DNA from: Dysgonamonadaceae bacterium
GTDB lineage: Bacteria > Bacteroidota > Bacteroidia > Bacteroidales > Azobacteroidaceae
Direction of reading: 5' to 3'
Length of the DNA: 35,313 bases
Assembly: GCA_031270075.1 (NCBI GenBank)
Contig: JAISYG010000041.1
Span: 1 to 35,313 of the forward strand
The notes beneath the pieces were generated by a model that saw only the letters and a program-made list of their open reading frames with translations, ran no database searches and was not told the origin of the DNA. Position numbers and translations under genes: made by a program. How positions within the stretch are numbered: position 1 is the first letter of the stretch; each line of letters begins with the position of its first letter. Of this stretch, positions 16,561 through 24,021 are shown piece after piece.

Positions 16561-18452
16561 TGGATACCTAATTGAATGTTTAATCCTTGCAATGTTTCCA
16601 ACACATTACTCCGTACATTGATGTAATGGGTAATGCCCTGAGCTTTCAATTCCTCCATGCAGGCGGGGGCGCCGGCAATGATGAGGATTTCTTTGTCTTT
16701 AGTAAGTTGATGCGCTTCGGGAGCGTAAACGGCGTATTCGTCGTCGCTCGAACAAAGGACGATGATGTCGGCTCCGGCTTTTCGGGCGGCAGCAACACCC
16801 TGTTCGACGGTTTCAAAGCCGAGGTTGTCGATGACTTTGTAACCGGCGCAAGCTAAGAAATTCGAGGAGAATTGCGAACGCGCCAAACGCATGGCCAAAT
16901 GACCGATTGTCAGCATAAAGGCTTTTATTTCTTTGCCTGATTGTTCGGTGCTCAGCCGTAGGGTTTCAAACGCTTCGCCCAACCGTTTGGTGCTGAGCGT
17001 TTCGATGCCCACCGGTTTAGGATGCCCGGTGCACGAGCCGGATGGAACGTTTGCTTGCACCGCAGATCCCATCTTCTCTGTGAAATTCGGGAATTGATTG
17101 GTTCCCAGCAGCACTTCGCGGCGTTGCGCCAACGCTTTGAAGCGTTTACCGGCGGAAGCGTGGATAGTGTTTTGAATTTCGCCCGCCAAAACCAAGTCGT
17201 AAAACCCTTTTTCTTCGGTTTCGAGGAAAATGTTCCAGGCTTCTTTGGCAAGGGTATCGGTCAGGGTTTCGATATAATACGATCCGGCGGATGCGTCCAC
17301 CACTTTATCGAAATGACATTCTTCTTTCAACAACAACTGCTGGTTGCGTGCGATGCGTTCCGAAAAGTCGTCCGGCGTTTTATATGTTTCGTCGAAAGTT
17401 TTAACCAGCAAAGAATTGACACCGGCAATACCGGCCGACATCGCTTCGGTTTGTGTACGAAGCAGATTCACATAAGCATCGAATACCGTTTGATTGAAGG
17501 TTGAAGTCTGTGCACAAATATTCATTTTAGCGGCGCAACGGCATTCGTCATCCGGGCCTTCGTTCGGGCAATCGGTGTTGCAGGCCGGTTGATATGCTTT
17601 GACAATTTCGGCCCACAACCAACGGGCGGCGCGGAACTTGGCGATTTCCATAAAATAATTGGAACCGATACCGAAATTGAATTTGATTTTCTTGGCAGCC
17701 AGGGTAGGGTCGACGCCGGCTTCCGTCAGACGGTGCAGCAGTTCGTTTCCCCAAGCCAGGGCATAACCTAATTCCTGGGTGATGAACGAGCCGGCATTGT
17801 TCAATAAACAGGCATTAACAGCCAGCACTTTCAACCGGGTAAGTTCGGAAGCGGCGGCGATAGCGTCCGTCATCACCTGCAACCATTCTTCTTTCACATG
17901 TCCTTTGCGCAGGACCATGCCGATAAAGTCGATATGGACGGAGCCTTGTATTTTCTTTAAATCGTACCGGTTTTCCTTGAAATATTCGACCAGCAACCGA
18001 ATCAGTTTCACCGATTGCAGATTGCAGGTGGTGAAGTTCAGTTCGATGTGTTCCGGCAAAATACCGTTCAACAGCACGGCAATATTTTCTTTACTGACGC
18101 CGTCGGGAGGAATGTGAAATCCCAGCGAAGTAATCCCCCGGTTGAGGATGTCCAGCGCCTTTTGATTGGCTCCGACAAAATCCGTAACTGCAATGTCCTG
18201 GCGCACATACCAGTCATTGTCTTTTTTTACACCGCGCACGTAGGGAAATTCGCCCGGAAGCGAACCGGTCGTTTTCAGGCCGGCCAGATCTTCTTCCCTG
18301 TAAAATGGCCTGACATTAAATCCTTCGTTTGTTTTCCAAACGAGTTTTTTCTCAAAATCGGCTCCTTTCAGGTCTGCCGTGATTTTTCCCATCCACTGTT
18401 CGGTGGAAACGGCAGGAAATTCCGAGAAAAGTTTTTCTTTCGAACTGCTCAT
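16557..18452 (-). CDS. mutA: Methylmalonyl-CoA mutase small (beta) subunit
   Basis: Non-catalytic partner of MutB. 631 aa from the ATG at 18452 ([20 protein letters not shown]), which matches the family start; the frame is open to an ATG at 18491 that adds 13 hydrophobic residues not seen in relatives. It has the barrel domain ([20 protein letters not shown]) and a degenerate cobalamin-like C-terminal domain in which the DxHxxG ligand motif is missing, as expected for this subunit. A cysteine-rich insertion (CNTDCP...DECRCAAK) sits mid-protein. First gene of the mutAB operon; a possible -7 box TAATTTTG (minus, 18527-18520) precedes it. Confidence 0.96.
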   Translation of the reverse strand: MSSSKEKLFSEFPAVSTEQWMGKITADLKGADFEKKLVWKTNEGFNVRPFYREEDLAGLKTTGSLPGEFPYVRGVKKDNDWYVRQDIAVTDFVGANQKALDILNRGITSLGFHIPPDGVSKENIAVLLNGILPEHIELNFTTCNLQSVKLIRLLVEYFKENRYDLKKIQGSVHIDFIGMVLRKGHVKEEWLQVMTDAIAAASELTRLKVLAVNACLLNNAGSFITQELGYALAWGNELLHRLTEAGVDPTLAAKKIKFNFGIGSNYFMEIAKFRAARWLWAEIVKAYQPACNTDCPNEGPDDECRCAAKMNICAQTSTFNQTVFDAYVNLLRTQTEAMSAGIAGVNSLLVKTFDETYKTPDDFSERIARNQQLLLKEECHFDKVVDASAGSYYIETLTDTLAKEAWNIFLETEEKGFYDLVLAGEIQNTIHASAGKRFKALAQRREVLLGTNQFPNFTEKMGSAVQANVPSGSCTGHPKPVGIETLSTKRLGEAFETLRLSTEQSGKEIKAFMLTIGHLAMRLARSQFSSNFLACAGYKVIDNLGFETVEQGVAAARKAGADIIVLCSSDDEYAVYAPEAHQLTKDKEILIIAGAPACMEELKAQGITHYINVRSNVLETLQGLNIQLGIQ

Positions 18453-18519
18453 ACTTAACTTAATAATAAAAATTGAAACTTGTGTCAACAAATCATGCCG
18501 CTTTTTTGAATTGGCGGTG

Positions 18520-18527
18520 CAAAATTA
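18520..18527 (-). promoter_or_regulatory. Possible promoter -7 element of mutAB
   Basis: TAATTTTG on the minus strand fits TAnnTTTG, about 70 bp before the preferred mutA start. No convincing -33 box. Confidence 0.35.
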
Positions 18528-18629
18528 CAATAAATTGTTCAGTTGGAAGGGATATTTTGTATAGTTTTTTTACCGTATCCGGTGAATTCTTTTTTTGCGG
18601 TACTATTGAAAAAAAAGTGGCGACAATGC

Positions 18630-18661
18630 TTTGATTATGTAATAAATATATGTTACCTTTG
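18630..18661 (+). promoter_or_regulatory. Promoter of the peptide transporter operon
   Basis: TTTG (18630-18633), 20-bp spacer, TACCTTTG (18654-18661): full consensus. It leaves a ~45-nt leader before the ATG at 18714. Confidence 0.8.
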
Positions 18662-18713
18662 CGAAAATTAGTTAATTTCAATATCATTAATATCACTAAA
18701 ATAAAGTACAGTT

Positions 18714-20381
18714 ATGTTCAAAAATCAACCCAAAGGCTTGTATGCCTTGGCACTTTCAAACACGGGCGAGCGTTTTGGCTATTACACCATGCTTGCCATT
18801 TTTGTTTTATTTCTGCAAGCGAAATTTGGTTTCGATGCTAAACAGGCAGGTGATGTTTATTCCACATTTCTTGCCTTTGTTTATTTTATGCCGTTTATAG
18901 GCGGTATCCTGGCCGACAAGTTCGGTTACGGAAAAATGGTTACCGCGGGCATAATCGTTATGTTTTTCGGTTATCTGTGTCTTGCCATGCCTGTTCAAAA
19001 CAATTCGTGGGCTTTGTGGACGATGTATGCGGCGCTGGCGCTGGTGGCTATCGGAACCGGTTTGTTTAAAGGGAACTTGCAGGTGCTGGTGGGTAACTTA
19101 TACGATGCACCGGAACATAAATCCAAACGCGACAGTGCATTCAGTTTGTTTTATATGGCCATTAACCTGGGTGCGATGTATGCTCCTTCGGCGGCCACAG
19201 CGGTTACTAATTTTTTCCTGAAAAAGCAAAGCCTGTTTTACGATGCCAATATCCCGGCATTAGCGCATCAATATCTGAATGGCTCTATCTCAGCCGGGAA
19301 TGCCGAAAAGTTGACACAATTAGCCGGCGCCCAAGGGATGTCGAACATGGATTTGAGCGCCTTTTCCAACTATTATATCGAAGCGCTTTCCGGCGCCTAC
19401 AATTACGGTTTCGGCGTTGCATGCATTTCGCTGATCGTTTCAATATTGATATACAAACTGTTCCGTAATACCTATAAACATGCGGATGTAACGGCGAAGA
19501 AAGCCAATAAAAATTCGGCGGTTTCTACCGAAGAACTTACTCCGGCTCAAACCCGTTCGCGCGTTATCGCCCTGAGTTTAGTGTTTTTTGTCGTTATCTT
19601 TTTCTGGATGTCGTTCCATCAAAACGGATTGACCATGACTTTCTTTGCGCGGGATTATACGGCTAAAATCGCTTCGGGATTCAACCGTTTCGGTTTTGAT
19701 ATCCTGAATATGTCGTTAGCGTGGATTGCCGTTTATGTCGGTATCAATATATTCCAGGCCGGTACACGACGGGGAAAACTCATTTCGGGAGGTCTGTTTG
19801 CCGCATTGCTGGCAGGGATGATTGTCCGATATACGAATATGCCTGCAACCATTGGGATTGAGCCGCAGATTTTCCAACAGTTCAATCCGTTCTTTGTTGT
19901 CATTCTCACTCCGGTATCTATCGGATTGTTCAGCGCCCTGGCCAAAGCCAAACGGGAACCTTCCACTCCGCGTAAAATCGGATTGGGGATGTTGATTGCC
20001 GCTTGCGGCTTCCTGATTCTGGCTATCGGCTCCATCGGTTTGGCCAATCCTGCTGCATTGAATGGCGCCGTCAGCGATGCGCTGGTTTCGCCTAACTATC
20101 TGATAAGCACCTACCTGATCCTGACTTTCGCCGAATTGTTGTTAAGCCCGATGGGTATTTCCTTTGTTACCAAAGTAGCGCCTCCCAAATTAAAAGGGAT
20201 GATGATGGGCGGTTGGTTTGCTGCCACAGCCATCGGTAATTATCTGTGTAAAACCATTTCCCATATCTGGGGATCGGGAATGGAGTTGTGGCAGATATGG
20301 GCGGTACTGATTACGGTATGTTTAATTTCCGCCGTATTTATCTTTGCCATTATGAAACGCCTGGAAAATGCAACGAAATAA
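18714..20381 (+). CDS. POT-family proton-dependent oligopeptide transporter
   Basis: Imports di- and tripeptides with protons across the inner membrane. 555 aa with about 14 hydrophobic segments. Family signatures: ERFGYY at residues 19-24, IGGILADKFGYGK after TM2, and the PTR2 motif FSLFYMAINLGA. The usual ExxER motif is altered: Asn16 stands where the first Glu is expected while Glu19-Arg20 remain, which could change proton coupling. A soluble linker (KHADVTAKKANKNS) divides the two six-helix bundles. Followed 18 bp later by the OPT transporter, so the two probably share a transcript. Confidence 0.95.
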   Translation: MFKNQPKGLYALALSNTGERFGYYTMLAIFVLFLQAKFGFDAKQAGDVYSTFLAFVYFMPFIGGILADKFGYGKMVTAGIIVMFFGYLCLAMPVQNNSWALWTMYAALALVAIGTGLFKGNLQVLVGNLYDAPEHKSKRDSAFSLFYMAINLGAMYAPSAATAVTNFFLKKQSLFYDANIPALAHQYLNGSISAGNAEKLTQLAGAQGMSNMDLSAFSNYYIEALSGAYNYGFGVACISLIVSILIYKLFRNTYKHADVTAKKANKNSAVSTEELTPAQTRSRVIALSLVFFVVIFFWMSFHQNGLTMTFFARDYTAKIASGFNRFGFDILNMSLAWIAVYVGINIFQAGTRRGKLISGGLFAALLAGMIVRYTNMPATIGIEPQIFQQFNPFFVVILTPVSIGLFSALAKAKREPSTPRKIGLGMLIAACGFLILAIGSIGLANPAALNGAVSDALVSPNYLISTYLILTFAELLLSPMGISFVTKVAPPKLKGMMMGGWFAATAIGNYLCKTISHIWGSGMELWQIWAVLITVCLISAVFIFAIMKRLENATK

Positions 20382-20399
20382 CTTATAACAATACATCCT

Positions 20400-22427
20400 A
20401 TGTCGGAAGATAAAAAATTTATCCCTTTTGTTTCGTCGGATACGAACATGAAAGAGTTCACCGTTCGCGCTCTGCTCGTCGGTTTGGTATTGGCAGTCGT
20501 TTTAGGCGCAGCCAATGCCTATTTGGGATTGAAAGCCGGAATGACGATTGCCGCCACCTATCCGGCGGCAGTGATTGGGATGGCTGTTTTGCGTTTCTTC
20601 AAAGGAAGCATCCTCGAAGAAAACTTTACCCGTACGGTGGGATCCATCGGCGAATCGGTAGCGGCCGGCGCTATTTTTACCTTGCCTGCGTTTTATATTG
20701 CAGGAATCTGGAGTGGTGAAGAATTCAGTTCGCTCAGCAGTTACCTTACCGCTTCTTTGATTCTGGTAACTGGTGGCACATTGGGCGTACTGTTTGTCGC
20801 CTTGCTTCGTCGGGTAATGGTGGAAGACAAGGAACTTCCCTTTCCCGAAAGCGTGGCGGCGGCCGAAATTCATAAAACAGGACAAAGCGGTGCAGGCGGG
20901 TCGAAATACCTTTTTTCGGCGATGATTGTCGGTGCTGTGGTAAAGATTGCCGGCGACCTGCGCTTGTTCGCTACCGAATGGACGCACTTCTTCAAAGCCG
21001 GAACCGCTTCGTTTGCCAAAGGCAAGGCGACTCTGGAAGGTGGTTTTCTGGCCGGCGGCCCTTCCATTAGTCCGGCCTATCTGGGTGTCGGTTACATTAT
21101 CGGCCCCCGGTTGTCGGCACTCAATTTCAGCGGCTCGGTAATGGCTTGGGGCTTGATGGTGCCCATGCTGTTGATGATGCTGGGCAGTTCGTTCGTGGCT
21201 TCCCTGCCGGTAAACGAGGGAATGGATGTTTCCACTTCCGTCCTGGCCTGGGAAAATGCGGCGAATGTTGTTTGGCGCGAGATTGTCCGTATTATTGCCA
21301 TCGGCGGAATGCTGGTGGCAGCCTGTTTCACCTTATACCGGATGCGTAGCAGTTTGGGTACCGGATTAAAACGTTCGGTAAAAGATCTGAAACGTGCGGC
21401 GCAAGGCACGAGCGAAAGTATCGAACGCACAGAAAAAGACCTGAAATCGTCCTGGATACTGATTGGCATTTGCATGGCTGCTGTGCTGACCTTTATCATT
21501 ACCTATTTTCTGTTTCACACTTCGATTCTGGTAGCCATTGTCGCTTCCACCGTGATGATTATCCTGGCTTTCTTCTTTGCCGCCGTATCCGGCTACTTAG
21601 TCGGCATTATCGGTTCGAGCAACAATCCCATCAGCGGTTTAACGCTAACGGCTTTGGTAGTAACAGCTCTTATTCTGGTCGCTTGCGGCGTGAAAGGCTC
21701 TACAAGCGGCGTAGCGGCAGTGCTGGGCATTGCGGCTATTGTGTGTGTAGCGGCGGCCGTCGGCGGAGAAATGTTCCAGGACTTGAAAGCGGGACATCTT
21801 TTAGGCGGTACACCCTGGCGGATGCAGGTAGGCGATATTATCGGCGTTATTATTTCCGGCTTTGTGATGTTCGGCGTGTTGATTGTCCTGAACCAGGGCG
21901 ATATCAACATGGGAATCCAACAAGGCTACGAAGGCGGTTTCGGCAGCAAAAACCTTTCGGCGCCGCAAGCCGGATTGATGGCTACATTGTCGCAAGGCAT
22001 TGTCGGCGGACAGATGGCCTGGTCGCTCATTATCGCTGGCATGGTGTTGGGCGTAGCCTTTATTTTGATGGGAATTAAAAGCCCGATGCTCATTTTCGTC
22101 GGAATGTATTTACCGTTCAGCACGGTATTTGCCATTTTCGCCGGCGGTTTAATCAAAGGCATTCTGGATTTGTATGTAGCTCGTCGGAAATACAACGAAG
22201 GTCAGTTGGCGACGGTAGAAAACACAGGCGTCCTGCTGGCTTCGGGCATGATTGCCGGCGAAGCCCTGATGGGATTGGTGGTAGCTGTTTTCGCGATGTT
22301 CAATATTTTCTTCTCCGATATGTTGCCGGTTTCCCATCCGCTGTATGGTGTCGGCTTGGCTATTGTTATCGTGATTGCTTATTTCTTCGTAAAAATTCCA
22401 CTGAAAAAAGCGGATTCCTTGAAGTGA
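20400..22427 (+). CDS. OPT-family oligopeptide transporter
   Basis: Integral membrane transporter of the OPT/YSL superfamily, which takes up oligopeptides or metal chelates. 675 aa with many hydrophobic segments. The N-terminus (FTVRALLVGLVLAVVLGAAN, AYLGLKAGMTIAATYPAAV) is diagnostic for the bacterial branch; EENFTRTVGSIGESVAAG and SAPQAGLMATLSQGIVGGQ follow. A charged cytoplasmic stretch (LKRSVKDLKRAAQGTSESIE) divides the two halves. Its stop overlaps the PqqD-like gene by GTGA. Confidence 0.94.
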   Translation: MSEDKKFIPFVSSDTNMKEFTVRALLVGLVLAVVLGAANAYLGLKAGMTIAATYPAAVIGMAVLRFFKGSILEENFTRTVGSIGESVAAGAIFTLPAFYIAGIWSGEEFSSLSSYLTASLILVTGGTLGVLFVALLRRVMVEDKELPFPESVAAAEIHKTGQSGAGGSKYLFSAMIVGAVVKIAGDLRLFATEWTHFFKAGTASFAKGKATLEGGFLAGGPSISPAYLGVGYIIGPRLSALNFSGSVMAWGLMVPMLLMMLGSSFVASLPVNEGMDVSTSVLAWENAANVVWREIVRIIAIGGMLVAACFTLYRMRSSLGTGLKRSVKDLKRAAQGTSESIERTEKDLKSSWILIGICMAAVLTFIITYFLFHTSILVAIVASTVMIILAFFFAAVSGYLVGIIGSSNNPISGLTLTALVVTALILVACGVKGSTSGVAAVLGIAAIVCVAAAVGGEMFQDLKAGHLLGGTPWRMQVGDIIGVIISGFVMFGVLIVLNQGDINMGIQQGYEGGFGSKNLSAPQAGLMATLSQGIVGGQMAWSLIIAGMVLGVAFILMGIKSPMLIFVGMYLPFSTVFAIFAGGLIKGILDLYVARRKYNEGQLATVENTGVLLASGMIAGEALMGLVVAVFAMFNIFFSDMLPVSHPLYGVGLAIVIVIAYFFVKIPLKKADSLK

Positions 22428-22759
22428 AAAAAGCAAAAACCAACCTGTTCGATTTAGTTCCTGTCATCAGCGAACACATTACAACTGAAAAAGAGGGAGA
22501 GCTATCGGTGATAGCTTTCCCCCGTTTCAGAAGTTTATTCATGCAAAAATACTTAGTGCCTAAAAACAAACCGGGCATCATTCGTGTCCGCTTGGAAGAG
22601 CACGGTACAGCCGTATGGAACCTGATCGACGGCCGGCGCACGGTTCGTGAAATCGGCGGCGTCCTGTCGGAACATTTCAATCACGAACCCAACTACGAGT
22701 ACCGGATTGCCATTTACCTGAAACAACTGCACAAACAGGGTTTTATTACTTTCGCTTGA
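22424..22759 (+). CDS. PqqD-family protein
   Basis: 111 aa, starting at a GTG that overlaps the OPT stop by four bases, so translation is probably coupled. The core matches the PqqD fold: GTAVWNLIDGRRTVREIGGV, then a helix and IAIYLKQLHKQGFITF. PqqD proteins bind precursor peptides and hand them to radical-SAM enzymes, but many stand-alone homologues exist and no radical-SAM gene is present here. The preceding basic segment (FPRFRSLFMQKYLVPK) is seen in Bacteroidetes versions. Role unknown; context links it to peptide uptake. Confidence 0.85.
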   Translation: MKKAKTNLFDLVPVISEHITTEKEGELSVIAFPRFRSLFMQKYLVPKNKPGIIRVRLEEHGTAVWNLIDGRRTVREIGGVLSEHFNHEPNYEYRIAIYLKQLHKQGFITFA

Positions 22760-22763
22760 AAAC

Positions 22764-23270
22764 ATGGACGGTATCCAACTCAGAAAAGCCCGGATGGAAG
22801 ACGTGGACCGTATCTGGCAAATCATCCTTCAAGCCAAAGAACAAATGCGTTTACGGAACAGCCTGCAATGGCAGGACGGTTATCCGTCGCCGGAAAACAT
22901 CGCCCATGACAGGGAGTGCGGCTACGGCCATGTCTTGTGCCTCAACGATACGGTGATTGCCTACGCCGCCGTTATTTTCGACGGAGAGCCGGCTTACGAA
23001 AACATCCGGGGCCAATGGCTGAGCGACCGGCCTTACGTCGTTGTTCACCGCTTAGCTGTTGCGGACGAGATGAAACGGCAGGGCGTCGCCACACGCTATA
23101 TGCAGAAGATAGAAGCGTTGAGCCGGGAAAAAGGCATCCGCAATTTCCGGGTAGATACCAATTTTGATAATCTGTACATGCAACGGATCTTTGCCAAATT
23201 GGGATTTACTTATTGCGGTGAAGTGCAGTACAATCAAAACCGGCGGATGGCTTATGAGAAAGTATTGTAA
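22764..23270 (+). CDS. GNAT-family N-acetyltransferase
   Basis: 168 aa. Begins with the standard GNAT opening (IQLRKARMEDVDRIWQII) and carries acetyl-CoA-binding motif A (VVVHRLAVADEMKRQGVATR). A terminal IFAKLGFTYCGEV motif B follows. Substrate not predictable: amino-group of a small molecule or of a protein. Four bases after the PqqD-like gene, last of the apparent four-gene operon. Confidence 0.92.
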   Translation: MDGIQLRKARMEDVDRIWQIILQAKEQMRLRNSLQWQDGYPSPENIAHDRECGYGHVLCLNDTVIAYAAVIFDGEPAYENIRGQWLSDRPYVVVHRLAVADEMKRQGVATRYMQKIEALSREKGIRNFRVDTNFDNLYMQRIFAKLGFTYCGEVQYNQNRRMAYEKVL

Positions 23271-23290
23271 TACATTTATTTGGTACTAAA

Positions 23291-23322
23291 TTTGACAGAA
23301 TAAAAAAAAAGATTTATCTTTG
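23291..23322 (+). promoter_or_regulatory. Promoter of the small-protein/FISUMP locus
   Basis: TTTG (23291-23294), 20-bp spacer, TATCTTTG (23315-23322): full consensus. No other promoter-like sequence lies between it and the 86-aa gene at 23691. Confidence 0.8.
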
Positions 23323-23387
23323 ACCCTTACAATTGATAGAAGACAGCGAAATATATAAAATACAAAGAAAACATAAGAAGGGAATGT

Positions 23388-23507
23388 ATGGAAGCGCAGA
23401 AAATAGATATACCGGCAAGGGGGTTCACTCCCCTGGTCATCGTGCTCAATAACAAAATGAAGGTGCCGAAATCCCCCCCCCTCGGCGGATTAACTGTAAA
23501 TCAATAA
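23388..23507 (+). CDS. 39-residue ORF with a C9 homopolymer
   Basis: ATG at 23388 (another out-of-frame ATG at 23384) starting MEAQKIDIPARGFTPL and ending GGLTVNQ at TAA 23505. It resembles no family I know. The run of nine C (23473-23481) lies in its 3' third. One extra C would leave the frame open to a TAA near 23673, and one fewer would stop it almost at once. It may be a leader peptide or just an open stretch in a structured RNA. Confidence 0.35.
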   Translation: MEAQKIDIPARGFTPLVIVLNNKMKVPKSPPLGGLTVNQ

Positions 23508-23567
23508 GTTACATAGTGTTATCTCTGCTTCAAACGCTTGAAGCAAAGGAAGGAATAACAACCAGTT

Positions 23568-23613
23568 CGTCCGGTTTTTTTCCTGTTTGGAAGAAAGCCG
23601 GACGGGCTTTTTT
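23568..23613 (+). terminator. Intrinsic terminator before the 86-aa gene
   Basis: CGTCCGG (23568-23574) pairs with CCGGACG (23598-23604); the intervening T-rich and A-rich arms extend the stem. Six T follow at 23608-23613. It lies downstream of the only visible promoter and 78 bp before the next start codon, so it may act as an attenuator. Confidence 0.8.
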
Positions 23614-23690
23614 ATTAACAATTGAACCCTTAAACAGTATGCCGATTGTATTTAACAAAAATGAATATCTAATTTAATTTTTTAATAAAG

Positions 23691-23951
23691 ATGGCCTATT
23701 TGCAAAAAAAGAATACGGAGGCCCTCCCTCAGAAAAGCGTAACGCTCTCCGGCATGTCCGGTGCAGGTGTTGCGCCTGTCGGGAAGCATGAACCGAAACT
23801 GCCCTATGTGGCTCCCTCTTTCACGACAATCGGTGTGGACATCGAGCCGTTCTGTGGGCAGGCTTCCATTAGGATGAGTTCCTACTATCCTGTGATTGAG
23901 GACGAGATATACGAGGATCCCATTTACGACATAGAGATTTTCGGGCTATGA
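23691..23951 (+). CDS. Small conserved-type protein (86 aa), function unknown
   Basis: Acidic C-terminal half, no signal peptide. The pattern PYVAPSFTTIGVDIEPFCGQ (Tyr-x-x-Pro followed by a beta strand and a single Cys) is like small unnamed Bacteroidales proteins encoded beside fimbrillin-type lipoproteins. The tail alternates acidic and tyrosine residues (DEIYEDPIYDIEIFGL). It lies 70 bp before the FISUMP lipoprotein in the same direction and probably shares its transcript. It could be a precursor peptide or a chaperone-like partner; nothing in the sequence decides. Confidence 0.65.
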   Translation: MAYLQKKNTEALPQKSVTLSGMSGAGVAPVGKHEPKLPYVAPSFTTIGVDIEPFCGQASIRMSSYYPVIEDEIYEDPIYDIEIFGL

Positions 23952-24021
23952 CAGGAATCGCTTATAGCTAACAACTAATGACTTAAAAAAGAATTTTATC
24001 ATCATTAAACAGTAAACGGAT

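Larger units (their letters stand above)
23323..23613 (+). ncRNA. Leader / small RNA with terminator and 39-codon ORF
   Basis: The transcript expected from the promoter would hold several hairpins: AGGGG/CCCCT (about 23418-23434), GCCGA/TCGGC enclosing a C9 tract (23466-23486) and GCTTCAA-acgc-TTGAAGC (23527-23544). It ends in a strong intrinsic terminator. This makes a complete unit of about 285 nt, either a free small RNA or an attenuated leader of the downstream genes. It accounts for most of the 420 bp without a large gene. Confidence 0.45.

Noticed and set aside
23388-23675. Longer protein if the C tract had ten C
   Set aside because: The frame would stay open to about 23673, but it reads through the terminator stem and has no protein-like features; kept only as a phase-variation note.
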